Origin: Streptomyces sp. BK239
GTDB taxonomy: Bacteria > Actinomycetota > Actinomycetes > Streptomycetales > Streptomycetaceae
Direction of reading: 5' to 3'
Length of the DNA: 64,000 bases
Assembly: GCF_004217285.1 (NCBI RefSeq)
Contig: NZ_SHKS01000008.1
Location: 124,001-188,000 of the forward strand
Shown one piece after another: positions 27,009 through 36,120 of this stretch (position 1 is the first letter of the stretch; the number at the start of each line of letters is the position of its first letter). A model generated the notes under the pieces. The model was not told the DNA's origin, searched no databases, and saw only the letters and a list, made by a program, of their open reading frames with translations. The translations under genes and the position numbers were made by a program.

Positions 27009-29054
27009 GTGAGCAGCAGTTCTCGCAGACGCACCCCCCACACCCCGTACCGCAGAGCCACGGCCGCCGCGCTCGTCGGCGTGGCGGCGCTCCTCGCCAC
27101 CGCCGTGCAGTCCGGCGCGGCGACCGCCGCCCCCACAGCGGCCCCGAAGGCGGCCGGCCAGGCGACCCCGGGCTCGGAGTCGGTCCGGCTCTCCCCCGCC
27201 CAGCGCGCCGCGCTGATACGCGACGCGAACGCCGACAAGGCGCAGACCGCCAAGGAGCTGGGCCTGGGCGCCCAGGAGGCGCTGGTCGTCCGTGACGTCG
27301 TCAAGGACGGGAACGGCACGGTCCACACCCGTTACGAGCGCACCTACGCGGGCCTGCCCGTCCTCGGCGGCGACCTGGTCGTCGAGAGCACTCCGGCCGG
27401 CGCCACCGAGAGCGTCGTCAAGGCCACCCGCGCGGCCATCGCGCCGGCGACCACCACGGCCAAGCTGCCCGCCGCGAAGGCCGAGGCGCAGGCGCTGGCG
27501 GCCGCCAAGGCCGAGTCCGCGAGGAACCCCGGCGTCAACCGCGAGCCCCGCAAGGTGATCTGGGCGGCGAACGGCAAGCCGACGGTGGCCTACGAGACGG
27601 TCGTCGGCGGGTTCCAGCACGACGGCACCCCGCAGGAGTTGCACGTCGTCACGGACGCCACCACAGGCGCGAAGCTGTACGAGTGGGAGGCGATCGAGAC
27701 CGGCGTCGGCAACACGGTGTACAGCGGTCAGGTCACGCTCACCACCACGCAGTCCGGGTCCACGTACAACCTGACCGACGGTGCGCGCGGCGGCCACAAG
27801 ACCTACAACCTCAACCGCGGCACCTCCGGGACCGGCACGCTGTTCTCGGGCCCCGACGACGTGTGGGGCAACGGCAGCGCCTCGAACCTGGAATCGGCCG
27901 GCGCGGACGCCCACTACGGCGCTCAGCTGACGTGGGACTACTACAAGAACGTGCACGGCCGTTCGGGCATCCGCGGCGACGGCGTCGGCGCGTACTCCCG
28001 CGTCCACTACGGCAACAACTACGTCAACGCGTTCTGGTCGGACAGCTGCTTCTGCATGACGTACGGCGACGGCTCCGGCAACGCCAACCCGCTGACGGCG
28101 ATCGACGTGGCCGCGCACGAGATGACGCACGGGCTCACGTCCAACACGGCCGGCCTCAACTACAGCGGTGAGTCCGGCGGTCTGAACGAGGCGACGTCCG
28201 ACATCTTCGGCTCGACCGTCGAGTTCTACGCCAACAACTCCTCCGACGTCGGTGACTACCTCATCGGCGAGGAGATCAACATCAACGGCGACGGAACGCC
28301 GCTGCGTTACATGGACAAGCCGAGCAAGGACGGCTCGTCCAAGGACAGTTGGTACTCCGGTCTCGGCGGGATCGACGTGCACTACTCGTCCGGTCCGGCG
28401 AACCACTTCTTCTACCTGCTGTCCGAGGGCAGCGGCGCGAAGACCATCAACGGCGTGTCCTACAACTCGCCCACGTCGGACGGGCTCCCGGTCACCGGCA
28501 TCGGCCGCGACAAGGCGGAGAAGATCTGGTTCCGCGCGCTGACGACCAAGTTCGTCTCCAACACCAACTACGCGGGCGCCCGCACCGGCACCCTCGCGGC
28601 GGCCGGTGAGCTGTACGGCACCACCTCCGCCGAGTACACGGCGGTGGCGAACGCCTGGGCGGCCATCGCGGTCGGCTCGCGTCCCGGCGGCGGTGGCGGT
28701 GGCGGCACCTCGTTCGAGAACACCGCCGACGTGTCGATCCCGGACAACGGCGCGGCCGTCGAGTCGCCGGTCACCGTCTCGGGCCGCACGGGCAACGCCC
28801 CGTCCAACCTCGCGGTGGCCGTGGACATCGTCCACACCTACATCGGCGACCTCCAGGTGCAGCTGATCGCCCCGGACGGCACGGCGTACACGCTGAAGGC
28901 GTACGGCACCGGCGGCAGCACGGACAACATCAACACCACGTACACCGTGAACGCGTCCTCCGAGGTCGCCAACGGTGTCTGGAAACTGAGGGTCCAGGAC
29001 AACGCCGCGCGGGACACCGGCTACATCAACAGCTGGAAGCTGACCTTCCCGTAG
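27009..29054 (+). CDS. Secreted M4 (thermolysin-type) metalloprotease with C-terminal P-domain
   Basis: A 681-residue preproprotein from GTG 27009 after AAGGAG. A long signal peptide (twin basic, AAALVGVAALLATAV) is followed by an FTP/PepSY propeptide (DKAQTAKELGLGAQEALVVR, RYERTYAGLPVLGGDLVV). The catalytic domain has HEMTH (about residue 370) and GGLNEATSDIFG giving the third zinc ligand Glu. After a Gly-rich linker (GGGGGGG, about 560) comes a proprotein-convertase P-domain (DVSIPDNGAAVESPVTVSG ... WKLRVQDNAARDTGYINSW). The P-domain probably helps folding or substrate binding outside the cell. A paralogue lacking this domain is next. Confidence 0.97.
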   Translation: MSSSSRRRTPHTPYRRATAAALVGVAALLATAVQSGAATAAPTAAPKAAGQATPGSESVRLSPAQRAALIRDANADKAQTAKELGLGAQEALVVRDVVKDGNGTVHTRYERTYAGLPVLGGDLVVESTPAGATESVVKATRAAIAPATTTAKLPAAKAEAQALAAAKAESARNPGVNREPRKVIWAANGKPTVAYETVVGGFQHDGTPQELHVVTDATTGAKLYEWEAIETGVGNTVYSGQVTLTTTQSGSTYNLTDGARGGHKTYNLNRGTSGTGTLFSGPDDVWGNGSASNLESAGADAHYGAQLTWDYYKNVHGRSGIRGDGVGAYSRVHYGNNYVNAFWSDSCFCMTYGDGSGNANPLTAIDVAAHEMTHGLTSNTAGLNYSGESGGLNEATSDIFGSTVEFYANNSSDVGDYLIGEEININGDGTPLRYMDKPSKDGSSKDSWYSGLGGIDVHYSSGPANHFFYLLSEGSGAKTINGVSYNSPTSDGLPVTGIGRDKAEKIWFRALTTKFVSNTNYAGARTGTLAAAGELYGTTSAEYTAVANAWAAIAVGSRPGGGGGGGTSFENTADVSIPDNGAAVESPVTVSGRTGNAPSNLAVAVDIVHTYIGDLQVQLIAPDGTAYTLKAYGTGGSTDNINTTYTVNASSEVANGVWKLRVQDNAARDTGYINSWKLTFP

Positions 29055-29377
29055 GCCGCTGCCAGGAGGCCTCTGCACCGCGTCAATTGAGGCCCACCCC
29101 CCACATACAGGGCGCCGTCCCGGAGGTTCGACTCCCCGGGGCGGCGCCCTCTTTTGCCTGGCGATTGCCTACGTCCTGTTGGCCTTTTACCGGCGTCGAG
29201 CCGCTTAACACAGCGGCAACATTCGCCGGTTGGTCATTTTCCGGCCAACATCACCACACCCTCATGACATGTACGCGACTTGGTGCCAATCTTCCTTCCA
29301 CCTGCCGCACAACTTCACAGCAGCACCGGCCGGCCACCCCACGCCGACCGGGCAGCCCCCACATCCAAGGAGCTTGT
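29055..29377. other. Intergenic region between the two metalloproteases
   Basis: 323 bp holding a strong terminator (29109-29155) for the first protease, then an AT-richer promoter-like region with TTTCCGGCCAAC at 29238-29249, shared with the first protease leader. No gene is seen in it. Confidence 0.6.
29109..29155 (+). terminator. Rho-independent terminator of first metalloprotease
   Basis: AGGGCGCCGTCCCGG pairs with CCGGGGCGGCGCCCT (one unpaired T), followed by CTTTT. It lies 54 bp after the stop codon. Confidence 0.92.
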
Positions 29378-31042
29378 GTGTCCTCCCTCTACGCGCGTCA
29401 CAAGCGCACCTCTCTGGCCATCGCCACCGCCGTCGCGGCCGGAGCCCTCGTCACCACCGGCCTGACCGCCGGCACCGCCGCCGCGCAGTCGCCGGCGGAG
29501 TCCACGAGCGCCAAGCCGCTCGCCGTGCCCACCGCGCTGGCCCCCGCCGCGCGCACCGCGCTCATCCAGGACAAGCAGGCCGAGGCCCCCGCGACCGCAC
29601 AGGAGATCGGCCTGGGCGCGCAGGAGAAGCTGGTCGTCCGTGACGTCGTCAGAGACGCCGACGGCACCGTCCACACCCGCTACGAGCGCACCTACGCGGG
29701 CCTGCCGGTCCTCGGCGGCGACCTGGTCGTCCACGAGTCGGCCGCCGGCGTCGAGCAGGGCGTCAGCAAGGCGACGAACGCCGCCATCAAGGTCGCCTCG
29801 ACCAGCGCGGCGCTGCCCGCGGCGAAGGCCGAGTCGCAGGCGCTGTCCCTGGCCAAGGCCGCGGGCTCGCAGGACACCGACGCCTCCCGCGCCCCCCGCA
29901 AGGTGGTCTGGGCGGGCAACGGCAGCAAGCCGACCCTCGCCTACGAGACGGTCGTCGGCGGCCTCCAGGACGACGGCACCCCGAACGAGCTGCACGTCAT
30001 CACCGACGCGGCCACCGGCGCGAAGCTCTACGAGTACCAGGGCATCGAGACCGGCACCGGCAAGAGCCTCTACTCCGGCACGGTCACCCTCGGCACCTCC
30101 CTGTCGGGTTCGACGTACCAGCTGAACGACACCGGTCGCGGCGGCCACAAGACGTACAACAAGGCCCGCAGCACCTCCAGTTCGGCGGGCACGCTGTTCA
30201 CGGACGCGGACGACACCTGGGGCACCGGCGCGGCCTCCAGCTCCTCCACGGACCAGACGGCGGCGGTGGACGCGGCCTACGGCGCCCAGACCACCTGGGA
30301 CTTCTACAAGAACACCTTCGGCCGCAACGGCATCAAGAACAACGGTGTCGCCGCGTACTCCCGCGTCCACTACGGCAGCGCGTACGTCAACGCCTTCTGG
30401 GACGACAGCTGCTTCTGCATGACCTACGGCGACGGCTCGGGCAACACCAAGCCGCTCACCTCGCTGGACGTGGCCGGCCACGAGATGACCCACGGCGTCA
30501 CCTCGAACACGGCGGGCCTGAACTACTCCGGTGAGTCCGGCGGTCTCAACGAGGCCACCTCCGACATCTTCGGCACGGCGGTGGAGTTCTACGCCGCGAA
30601 CAGCAAGGACGTCGGCGACTACCTCATCGGCGAGAAGATCAACATCAACGGCGACGGCACCCCGCTGCGCTACATGGACCAGCCGAGCAAGGACGGCGCG
30701 TCGGCCAACTACTGGTCGTCGTCGCTGAAGAACCTGGACGTGCACTACTCGTCCGGCCCGGCGAACCACTTCTTCTACCTGCTGTCCGAGGGCAGCGGCG
30801 CGAAGACGATCAACGGCGTGTCCTACAACTCGCCGACCTCCAACGGCTCGACGATCACCGGCATCGGTCGCGCCAAGGCGGTCCAGATCTGGTACAAGGC
30901 CCTGACCTCGTACATGACCTCGACCACCAACTACGCCGGCGCCCGCACCGCGACCCTCAACGCGGCCTCGGCGCTGTACGGCTCCACCAGCACCGAGTAC
31001 AAGACGGTGGCGGCGGCCTGGTCGGCGGTCAACGTCGGCTGA
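29378..31042 (+). CDS. Secreted M4 metalloprotease, short form without P-domain
   Basis: A 554-residue paralogue of the preceding protease. GTG 29378 follows AAGGAG at short spacing. The order is signal peptide (TSLAIATAVAAGALVTTG), FTP/PepSY propeptide (RYERTYAGLPVLGGDLVV identical to copy 1), then the catalytic domain with GHEMTHGVTSNTAG and GGLNEATSDIFGTAVEFYAA. The protein stops soon after the catalytic domain (TVAAAWSAVNVG), so copy 1 gained, or this copy lost, the P-domain. Long stretches are nearly identical between the two mature domains, for example DVHYSSGPANHFFYLLSEGS, suggesting tandem duplication with some later conversion. Confidence 0.97.
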   Translation: MSSLYARHKRTSLAIATAVAAGALVTTGLTAGTAAAQSPAESTSAKPLAVPTALAPAARTALIQDKQAEAPATAQEIGLGAQEKLVVRDVVRDADGTVHTRYERTYAGLPVLGGDLVVHESAAGVEQGVSKATNAAIKVASTSAALPAAKAESQALSLAKAAGSQDTDASRAPRKVVWAGNGSKPTLAYETVVGGLQDDGTPNELHVITDAATGAKLYEYQGIETGTGKSLYSGTVTLGTSLSGSTYQLNDTGRGGHKTYNKARSTSSSAGTLFTDADDTWGTGAASSSSTDQTAAVDAAYGAQTTWDFYKNTFGRNGIKNNGVAAYSRVHYGSAYVNAFWDDSCFCMTYGDGSGNTKPLTSLDVAGHEMTHGVTSNTAGLNYSGESGGLNEATSDIFGTAVEFYAANSKDVGDYLIGEKININGDGTPLRYMDQPSKDGASANYWSSSLKNLDVHYSSGPANHFFYLLSEGSGAKTINGVSYNSPTSNGSTITGIGRAKAVQIWYKALTSYMTSTTNYAGARTATLNAASALYGSTSTEYKTVAAAWSAVNVG

Positions 31043-31060
31043 GCTGACGCGAGTTGACCG

Positions 31061-31101
31061 AGGGCGGCACCCGGAAGCTGGACCTTCCGGGTGCCGCCCT
31101 T
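31061..31101 (+). terminator. Terminator hairpin of second metalloprotease, overlapping next promoter
   Basis: AGGGCGGCACCCGGAAG (31061-31077) pairs perfectly with CTTCCGGGTGCCGCCCT (31084-31100) around a 6-base loop, followed by TACTCTTGG. The 17-bp stem is one of the strongest in the window. Its 3' edge abuts the TACTCT -10-like box of the following gene. Confidence 0.92.
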
Positions 31102-31106
31102 ACTCT
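31079..31106 (+). promoter_or_regulatory. Candidate promoter of the DUF1990 gene inside the terminator
   Basis: TGGACC (31079-31084) and TACTCT (31101-31106) are separated by 16 bp. The gene's ATG at 31115 is 8 bp beyond the -10-like box and has no ribosome site, which fits a leaderless transcript. The -35-like element falls in the loop of the terminator hairpin. Confidence 0.5.
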
Positions 31107-31114
31107 TGGGTCCC

Positions 31115-31636
31115 ATGTCTGTTGGGGAGTTCACGTACGACGACGTCGGCGCGACGCGCGAGCGTCCGGGGCACTGCCCGCCGGGGTTCCACGCCCTGCA
31201 CGTGCGCACCCGCCTCGGCGAGGGCGAGGCCGTCTTCCGCCGCGCCGCCGAGGCGGTCCTCAGCTGGGAGATGCACCGCGCGCTGGGCGTCGGCGTCACG
31301 ACCACCGCCGACCGCGCCGCCCCCGACGTGGACGTCACCGTCACCCTGGCCGGCATGATCAAGGCGCCCTGCCGCGTCGTGTGGACGCTGGAGGAACCCC
31401 GCCGGGCCGGCTGGGCCTACGGCACCCTCCCCGGCCACCCCGAGTCCGGCGAGGAGTCCTTCGTCGTGGACCGCACCGGCGACGGCACCGTGTGGCTCAC
31501 CGTCTCGGCGTTCAGCCGCCCGGCGAAGTGGTACTCCCGGGCGGGCGGCCCGGCGACCCGCGGCCTGCAACAGGCGTACGCCCGGCGGTGCGGGGCGGTG
31601 CTGCGGGACTTGGCGGCGGGACCGGACACGGAATAG
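31115..31636 (+). CDS. DUF1990 family protein
   Basis: A 173-residue soluble protein matching the DUF1990 pattern: an N-terminal FTYDDVGATRE segment, HVRTRLGEGEAVFRRAAEAVLSWEMHRALG split across the centre, and C-terminal WTLEEPRRAGWAYGTLPGHP and GEESFVV with SAFSRPAKWYSRAGG. DUF1990 proteins have a START/SRPBCC-like fold and no assigned reaction, so ligand binding is only a guess. It starts directly downstream of the protease terminator and has its own candidate promoter. It is convergent with the next gene. Confidence 0.88.
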   Translation: MSVGEFTYDDVGATRERPGHCPPGFHALHVRTRLGEGEAVFRRAAEAVLSWEMHRALGVGVTTTADRAAPDVDVTVTLAGMIKAPCRVVWTLEEPRRAGWAYGTLPGHPESGEESFVVDRTGDGTVWLTVSAFSRPAKWYSRAGGPATRGLQQAYARRCGAVLRDLAAGPDTE

Positions 31637-31688
31637 CGCGGGCCCGCCGGCGATCCGTACCGCCGTTCACCACGCGCATGACGTCGCA

Positions 31689-32834
31689 TCAGGTACGGGA
31701 CACCACTCCGCATCCCCCCTCGCGGCCGGCGGCGATGTCCTTGCTGCGGTCGTAGGGGTCCACCGTCGGCCCGGTCGGGGGCGGTCCCGTGGGCCCGTTC
31801 GTCGAGAAGTTCGGATGCAGGAAGCCGTCGTGGACGTCACAGGCGGAGTTGCCGATGTCCAGCCGATAGTTCCGGACGGAGATCTTCCCCGGCGTGGTGA
31901 GGTACTTCGCGGGGTCGGGCAGCTGGACGTCCAGCACACGACGGACGATGGCGCGGGACACCTCGGTCGCGCCCTTCTCGGCCCGCGTCAGGGGATAGAC
32001 GAAGGTGTAGTCGGCGTGCACGGCCATGGAGGCGTCCTTGCCCGCTGCGAACGTCATCCGCCCCCGGGTCTTGACCACGTCGCCCGCGAGGCGCAGTTCG
32101 CGGGGATCGAAGCGACTGAACATCGACAGTGGGTCGTACTCCTTGCCCGGCCTGCTCAACGCGGTGTTCAGCCGGGTGTGCAGGTCCTTCTGCTGCGGTT
32201 CGATCACGTCGAGCGCGGTCTCGGGGCGTCCGCCCCGCAGGGTGACCGGGTCGAGGTTCGCGTCGACCAGGAGCTTCTTGGTCTGCCGGAGCGCCTGCTC
32301 CACCTGGGCCTTGGACCACGTGCCGACCGCGGTCGCCTCGGGCAGGACGATGCCCGCCTCTCCGTCGGCCCAGCGCTGCGCGGGGGACCCCGCGAACGGC
32401 CGGTCGACAGTGGGCCGGCCGGGGCCGGCCTCACCGGGCGCTCCGGTCGGGGCCGCGGTCTCCGCCGGCAGGGGCGACGCGGAGAAGACCTCCGGCTCGC
32501 CGCCGAAGAGGTCGCCGGGCAGCAGCGAGGGCCGCATCGCCACGACGGCCAGCGCGATCACGACGGGCACGGCGACGAACGCCCACGTCCTGCGCTTGCG
32601 GTCCGCCCTGGCTTCCGTCTGCCTCGTGACCGGTCCGGTGCGCCAGCCCGCGGGCACTTCGCCTCGTGCGTCCTGCTGCCGCAGGCGCTCCGTGACCATA
32701 CGGGCCCGCGCCGACGGCTCCTTGCGGACGGAGGCGTCCGGCCCCCGCTCGCTCTCCTCGAGAAAGGCCCGCAGTTCCTCATCGGATATGGACGAACCAC
32801 TTCCAGAATCATCTTCGGGAGATCTACCCACCAC
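31689..32834 (-). CDS. Single-pass membrane protein of unknown function
   Basis: A 381-residue product from GTG 32834, with a weak ribosome site. A cytoplasmic acidic/charged N-terminus (~80 residues, SDEELRAFLEESERG) is followed by one membrane helix (TWAFVAVPVVIALAVVAM, about 84-101) and a large extracytoplasmic part. The external domain starts with a Pro/Ala/Thr/Glu-rich linker and contains TWSKAQVEQALRQTKKLLVDANLDP, FDPRELRLAGDVVKTRGRM, YTFVYPLTRA and RNYRLDIGNSACDVHDGFL; two cysteines near the C-terminus (about 335 and 375) could pair. I do not recognise a catalytic motif. It looks like a conserved Streptomyces envelope protein. It is 146 bp from the glgP stop upstream on the same strand. 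Confidence 0.85.
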   Translation of the reverse strand: MVGRSPEDDSGSGSSISDEELRAFLEESERGPDASVRKEPSARARMVTERLRQQDARGEVPAGWRTGPVTRQTEARADRKRRTWAFVAVPVVIALAVVAMRPSLLPGDLFGGEPEVFSASPLPAETAAPTGAPGEAGPGRPTVDRPFAGSPAQRWADGEAGIVLPEATAVGTWSKAQVEQALRQTKKLLVDANLDPVTLRGGRPETALDVIEPQQKDLHTRLNTALSRPGKEYDPLSMFSRFDPRELRLAGDVVKTRGRMTFAAGKDASMAVHADYTFVYPLTRAEKGATEVSRAIVRRVLDVQLPDPAKYLTTPGKISVRNYRLDIGNSACDVHDGFLHPNFSTNGPTGPPPTGPTVDPYDRSKDIAAGREGGCGVVSRT

Positions 32835-32980
32835 TCCGACGCACGCCTTCCCCGAGTCGCATGGTTGTTCCTCAACCAGGCGAGGTTACTGGGTGGTTGG
32901 AGTGGGTCGTGCGCGGAACGGCCGTGCCGGGCGGGCATCCGGCACGGCCGCGTCGAGCACAAGGGGATCGAGGCGCCCCG

Positions 32981-35599
32981 TCAGCGCATCAGAACGCCCG
33001 CACCCTCCCCCGCGTCCTCCAACGGCGTTGCCATCAATCCCAGTTCGGCGTTGGTCGCCAGGAGGGGATGGGTGGGGAGCACGCGGACCGTGTAGCCGTA
33101 GGGGCCGGTGCGGTCGAGGGAGAGCGGGCCCTCGTAGGTCCAGCGGTTGCCGGAATCGGGAGCTCCGGCCGGTTTCAGGGGAACCGTCGTCGCGTCCGTG
33201 ATGCGGTCCTCCTCGTCGACGCGCCCCGAGACGGCCTGCACCTCGACGTCGTCGGGGGTGAGGTCGCCGAGGCTCAGACGGACGCGAAGGGCGAGGGTGG
33301 TGCCCAGTTCGGCCGTGGGGGTGGCCACGGAGGTCTCGACGTGGTCGACGGTCACGCCCTGCCAGGCGGCGCGCACCCGCGCCTTCCAGGCGGCCAGGTC
33401 GCGGGCCGCGTCCGGGGCGAGGGCGCGGTGGGCCCTGGCGGCCGGCGCGTAGAGACGTTCGACGTACTCGCGGACCATCCGGCCGGCCAGCACCTTCGGG
33501 CCGAGCAGGGTGAGGGTCCGGCGGACCATCTCGATCCAGCGGTCGGGCAGCCCCTGGCGTCCGCGCTCGTAGAAGCGGGGCGTCACCCGCTGCTCCAGCA
33601 GGTCGTAGAGGGCCGCCGCCTCCACGGCGTCACGGTGGTCCTGGTCTGTGCCCGCGCCGTCCGCGGTGGGGATCGCCCAGCCGAAGTCGGGCTGGAACCA
33701 CTCGTCCCACCAGCCGTCCAGGACGGACAGGTTCAGACAGCCGTTCAGCGCGGCCTTCATCCCGGACGTGCCGCAGGCCTCCAGCGGGCGCAGCGGGTTG
33801 TTCAGCCAGATGTCGCAGCCGGGGTACAGCTTCTGCGCCATCGCCATGCCGTAGTCGGGGAGGAAGACGATGCGGTGGCGGACCCGGGGGTCGTCGGCGA
33901 ACCGCACGAGTTCCTGGACGAGCCGCTTCCCGCCGTCGTCGGCGGGGTGCGCCTTGCCGGCGACCACGATCTGCACCGGGCGCTCCGGGTGCAGCAGCAG
34001 GTTCCGCAGCCGGTCGCGGTCGCGCAGCATCAGCGTCAGCCGCTTGTACGACGGGACGCGGCGCGCGAACCCGATGGTGAGGACGTCCGGGTCGAGCACG
34101 CCGTCGATCCAGCCCAGCTCCGCCGTCCCCGCGCCCCGCTGCCGCCAGGAGGCCCGCAGCCGCGCCCGTACCTCCTGGACGAGCTGTTCGCGCAGGTCGC
34201 GCCGGAGGTCCCAGACGTCCTGGTCGGGAATGTCGGCGACGGAGTCCCACCGGTCGGAGCCGCCGACGCTGAGCGCGTCCTCGGTGCGGTGCACGCCGAT
34301 CTGCCGGGCGCCGAGCCGCAGCACCTCCGGGGCCACCCAGGTCGGGGCGTGCACGCCGTTGGTGACGGAGGTGATCGGCACCTCGTCGGCGTCGAACCCG
34401 GGCCACAGGCCGGCGAACATCTCCCGGCTGACCTGGCCGTGCAGCAGCGAGACGCCGTTGGCGCGCTGGGCCAGGCGCAGGCCCATCACGGCCATGTTGA
34501 ACAGGTTGGCCTCGCCGCCGGGGTAGGTCTCCCGGCCCAGGCTCAGGACGCGGCCGACGTCCAGGCCGGGGAGTTCCGCGTGCGGGCCGAAGTGCCGGGC
34601 GACCAGATCCCGGTCGAAGCGGTCGATGCCGGCGGGGACGGGCGTGTGGGTGGTGAAGACGGTGCCGGCGCGGACCGCCTCCAGGCCGGAGTCGAAGTCG
34701 AGCCCCTCGGCGCACAGCTCGGCGATCCGCTCCAGGCCGAGGAAGCCGGCGTGCCCCTCGTTGGTGTGGAAGACCTCGGGTTCGGCGTGGCCGGTGAGCC
34801 GGCAGTACGTGCGCACCGCCCGGACACCTCCTATGCCGAGCAGCATCTCCTGGAGCAGCCGGTGCTCGCTGCCGCCGCCATAGAGCCGGTCGGTCACCCC
34901 GCGTTCGCCGAGGTCGTTCTCCTCGACGTCGGAGTCGAGCATGAGCAGCGGGACGCGGCCGACCTGGGCCAGCCAGATCCGCGCGCGCAGCTGCCGGCCG
35001 CCGGGCAGGGCGAGGGCCACGTGCGCGGGAGTGCCGTCGGCCTCCTTGAGGAGGGTCACCGGCAGTTCGTTGGGGTCGAGGACGGGATAGTGCTCCTGCT
35101 GCCAGCCGTCCCGTGACAGGGTCTGGCGGAAGTAGCCGTGGCGGTACAGCAGCCCGACGCCGATCAGGGGCACGCCCAGGTCGCTGGCCGCCTTGAGATG
35201 GTCGCCGGCGAGGATGCCGAGGCCGCCGGAGTACTGGGGCAGGGCGGCGGTGATCCCGAACTCGGGTGAGAAGTAGGCGATGCCCGCGGGGAGCCCCGAG
35301 GGCTGGGTCTGGTACCAGCGGTCGCCGGTCATGTAGTCGTGGAGGTCGTCGGCGGCGGCGGTCAGCCGGCGCAGGAAGCGGCGGTCGTCGGCCAGCTCGG
35401 CGAGGCGTGCCGGGCGCAGGCCGCCCAGCAGCCGTACCGGGTCGCCGCCGCAGGTCGCCCAGCGCTCGGGGTCGACGGACTGGAACAGGTCACGGGTTTC
35501 CACGTGCCATGACCAGCGCAGATTGCGGGCCAGGTCGCTCAGCGGCCGGAGGGGTTCGGGCAGAAGGGGTCGGACGGTGAATCGACGGATCGCCTTCAC
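32981..35599 (-). CDS. glgP: Alpha-glucan (glycogen/maltodextrin) phosphorylase
   Basis: GT35 enzyme that removes glucose from glycogen ends as glucose-1-phosphate. It is 872 residues from GTG 35599, preceded by GAGGTGGA. The N-terminal DUF3417-type segment (RFTVRPLLPEPLRPLSDLARN) is typical of the actinobacterial form. Also seen: YFSPEFGITAALPQYSGGLG, TNEGHAGFLGLERI, TSVTNGVHAPTW, and the PLP-lysine motif RPLEACGTSGMKAALNG (about residue 615). It is divergent from the glgE operon across a 521-bp gap. Its role is to draw glucose from the glucan that the opposite operon builds. Confidence 0.97.
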   Translation of the reverse strand: MKAIRRFTVRPLLPEPLRPLSDLARNLRWSWHVETRDLFQSVDPERWATCGGDPVRLLGGLRPARLAELADDRRFLRRLTAAADDLHDYMTGDRWYQTQPSGLPAGIAYFSPEFGITAALPQYSGGLGILAGDHLKAASDLGVPLIGVGLLYRHGYFRQTLSRDGWQQEHYPVLDPNELPVTLLKEADGTPAHVALALPGGRQLRARIWLAQVGRVPLLMLDSDVEENDLGERGVTDRLYGGGSEHRLLQEMLLGIGGVRAVRTYCRLTGHAEPEVFHTNEGHAGFLGLERIAELCAEGLDFDSGLEAVRAGTVFTTHTPVPAGIDRFDRDLVARHFGPHAELPGLDVGRVLSLGRETYPGGEANLFNMAVMGLRLAQRANGVSLLHGQVSREMFAGLWPGFDADEVPITSVTNGVHAPTWVAPEVLRLGARQIGVHRTEDALSVGGSDRWDSVADIPDQDVWDLRRDLREQLVQEVRARLRASWRQRGAGTAELGWIDGVLDPDVLTIGFARRVPSYKRLTLMLRDRDRLRNLLLHPERPVQIVVAGKAHPADDGGKRLVQELVRFADDPRVRHRIVFLPDYGMAMAQKLYPGCDIWLNNPLRPLEACGTSGMKAALNGCLNLSVLDGWWDEWFQPDFGWAIPTADGAGTDQDHRDAVEAAALYDLLEQRVTPRFYERGRQGLPDRWIEMVRRTLTLLGPKVLAGRMVREYVERLYAPAARAHRALAPDAARDLAAWKARVRAAWQGVTVDHVETSVATPTAELGTTLALRVRLSLGDLTPDDVEVQAVSGRVDEEDRITDATTVPLKPAGAPDSGNRWTYEGPLSLDRTGPYGYTVRVLPTHPLLATNAELGLMATPLEDAGEGAGVLMR

Positions 35600-36120
35600 A
35601 TTCCACCTCGGCGTGCGGTTGAAGGAGGCGCACGGCAGTGTGCGTCCACGTCTTCTGAAACGTTACCGGTGCGGGTGTCGGCGCCGCTGAGGGCAGGCCG
35701 AGCCGGGGCCGGGGGCCGGCGGGCGTACGGCGCGCTCTCCTCGGCCGGGCCGGGACACGGCCCGTTCTGGCCGGTTTCACCCCCGTGGGCCACCTTGTCG
35801 CCCTCCACGGGGCACGAGAGGCTGCCCAGTGGCGCACACGGCACGGTTGTCGTATGCCGGTTCGAAAGGGGAAACACGGCCGGACTTATGTGTGGACATA
35901 CGCGCGAGTAGTTAACAAAGTGCCGGATTGTTCACCCGAACAGGGTGGGAAGGCTCCTCCGGTACGAGACCGAGCACGACCCGAACGGAACCCCGGGACA
36001 TCCGGTCAGTTGTACGACCGGGCCGATTCCGGGTACCAGTACATCTTCGGCACCCCCACAGCAGGACCCACCTCCCCACAGCCATCCGCCCACCCCTCGT
36101 TGATGCGGACAGGAGCGGTC
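35600..36120. other. Divergent control region between glgP and glgE
   Basis: 521 bp without a supported gene, presumably carrying promoters in both directions. An AT-richer core near 35880-35945 holds two inverted repeats with 5-bp arms and 4-bp spacers: TATGT-GTGG-ACATA (35887-35900) and TGTTC-ACCC-GAACA (35929-35942). These are candidate operator sites. The ~180 bp before glgE are open in the glgE frame but lack a ribosome site at any earlier start. Confidence 0.5.
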
